Source of the DNA: Streptomyces sp. MUM 2J
GTDB taxonomy: Bacteria; Actinomycetota; Actinomycetes; Streptomycetales; Streptomycetaceae
Assembly: GCF_022414535.1 (NCBI RefSeq)
Contig: NZ_JADWYM010000018.1
Coordinates: forward strand, 1 to 64,000
Length of the DNA stretch: 64,000 bases
Direction: 5' to 3'
Part shown: piece by piece, positions 63,313 to 64,000 of the stretch
How the letters are laid out: each line of letters opens with the position of its first letter
How positions within the stretch are numbered: the first letter of the stretch is position 1
Translations under genes and position numbers: made by a program
Notes under the pieces: model-generated
Database searches by the model: none
What the model was told of the DNA's origin: nothing
What the model saw: the letters and a program-made list of their open reading frames with translations, nothing else

Positions 63313-64000
63313 CGGCGTGCCTGCGCTGCGCCCGCGGTACGGGCCGGGACGAGACGAGGTGTCAGGTCCGGGGTTGCCATGCCCACGTCGAATGGGTGAA
63401 GGGGCCGGGTCAGCTGTCGGTGGCCGAGGCGGGGCAGGTCCTGGTCGACGCCGCCCGGGGTCAGCGCGATGATCCAGTCGCCGGCCAGTTCCCGCAGTTC
63501 CGGTTCCAGGTAGCCGATCTTCACGACGACGACATCGGCGGCGGAGGGGTCGATCCCCAGCCGGGTGAAGTCCTCGACGTGGTGGAAGGGCTGCCGCCTG
63601 CTGGTGAGGACGATCCGCACTCCGCCGGTCGTGAGCACCGCTGTCGCGCCGCCGGGGGTGTCTTCCCCGGAGAGGAACTCGACCCGGCCGGTGAGCGGCA
63701 GCGGCCGTCCGTGCAGCGGGTCGAGCCGACCGCCGATGGACAGCCTCAGGGTGGACCCCACACCCGCGAGGGAGCACTGTGCCACTGCCTCGGGGTCGGT
63801 GATCGAGGCGTAGACAGTGCTCAGCCCACGGGAGGCCAGGTCCGCATCGGATAGCAGCTCACCGAGCAGATCCGTGACGTCACCGGCGCCGCCCGCAGTG
63901 GGGTTGTCACCTGAGTCGCTGATGACGAACGGGCGCCGGGCAGAGGCCGCGGCAGCGGCCACCGCCTCCCGCGCGGTGCCTGTCGGCCCCACGAAGGCGA
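63309..64000 (-). CDS. M81/MlrC-like family protein, C-terminal part (partial)
   Basis: An open frame running off the right edge, about 230 codons visible. FVISDSGDNPTAGGAGDVTDLLGELL and the later VVVVKIGYLEPEL are typical of the C-terminal domain of the MlrC/M81 proteins (DUF1485/MlrC_C). The founding member, microcystinase MlrC, degrades linearised microcystin; most others are uncharacterised hydrolases with a metal site in the missing N-terminal half. It is translationally coupled to the ROK kinase downstream, so the pair may handle a sugar- or amide-containing compound (inference). Confidence 0.82.
   Translation of the reverse strand, partial: AFVGPTGTAREAVAAAAASARRPFVISDSGDNPTAGGAGDVTDLLGELLSDADLASRGLSTVYASITDPEAVAQCSLAGVGSTLRLSIGGRLDPLHGRPLPLTGRVEFLSGEDTPGGATAVLTTGGVRIVLTSRRQPFHHVEDFTRLGIDPSAADVVVVKIGYLEPELRELAGDWIIALTPGGVDQDLPRLGHRQLTRPLHPFDVGMATPDLTPRLVPARTAGAAQARR

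Overview
The window is very GC-rich, with strong third-position GC bias, frequent GTG starts and 4-base stop/start overlaps. Together with its gene content (LAL-type and AfsR/SARP-type regulators, snapalysin beside a divergent LysR gene, many small secreted proteins, a cobalamin-controlled metE) this points to a chromosomal segment of Streptomyces or a close relative. No tRNA, rRNA, replication origin or intact insertion sequence was recognised.

Layout. 0-9 kb: a large LAL (ATPase-LuxR) regulator, a tiny membrane protein, an orphan histidine kinase, and a two-gene unit of a predicted P-loop ATPase and a membrane-anchored periplasmic-binding-fold protein. 9-13.4 kb: an acyl-CoA synthetase-like/SDR couplet, then a flavin monooxygenase and a CadI/ArsI metalloenzyme behind two inverted repeats (arsenic/heavy-metal response). 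13.5-20 kb: small secreted proteins, an HTH-membrane-glycosidase-like fusion, an NCS2 permease and an RsbW-like ATPase. 20-30 kb: catabolism, with an IclR/GylR regulator and glycerol kinase, a TauD-type dioxygenase, an MmgE/PrpD protein, and betI/betB/betA for choline to glycine betaine. 30-35.3 kb: Ser/Thr kinase, methyltransferase, snapalysin and its LysR regulator.

35.5-48.3 kb is a complete type I-E CRISPR-Cas locus: cas3-cas8e-cse2-cas7e-cas5e-cas6e-cas1e-cas2e, all translationally coupled. A 3-repeat array lies upstream on the minus strand and a 44-repeat (43-spacer) array downstream on the plus strand. Both have period 61 (29-nt repeat, 32-nt spacer). The two leaders share sequence blocks at identical distances from the first repeat, and the large array carries an internal tandem duplication of four repeat-spacer units.

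48.6-58 kb is the least conventional part: a secreted lectin-like protein and at least five secreted small SH3-like proteins of one paralogous family (one fused to an NlpC/P60 peptidase). They surround an AfsR-like SARP-NB-ARC-TPR regulator, a VanX-type D,D-dipeptidase preceded by three 11-bp-phased heptamer repeats, and an ECF sigma factor. It looks like a co-regulated cell-envelope module whose function I cannot name. 58-64 kb: metE under a cobalamin riboswitch, a catalytically atypical SDR, and a ROK kinase coupled to an M81/MlrC-like protein that runs off the window.
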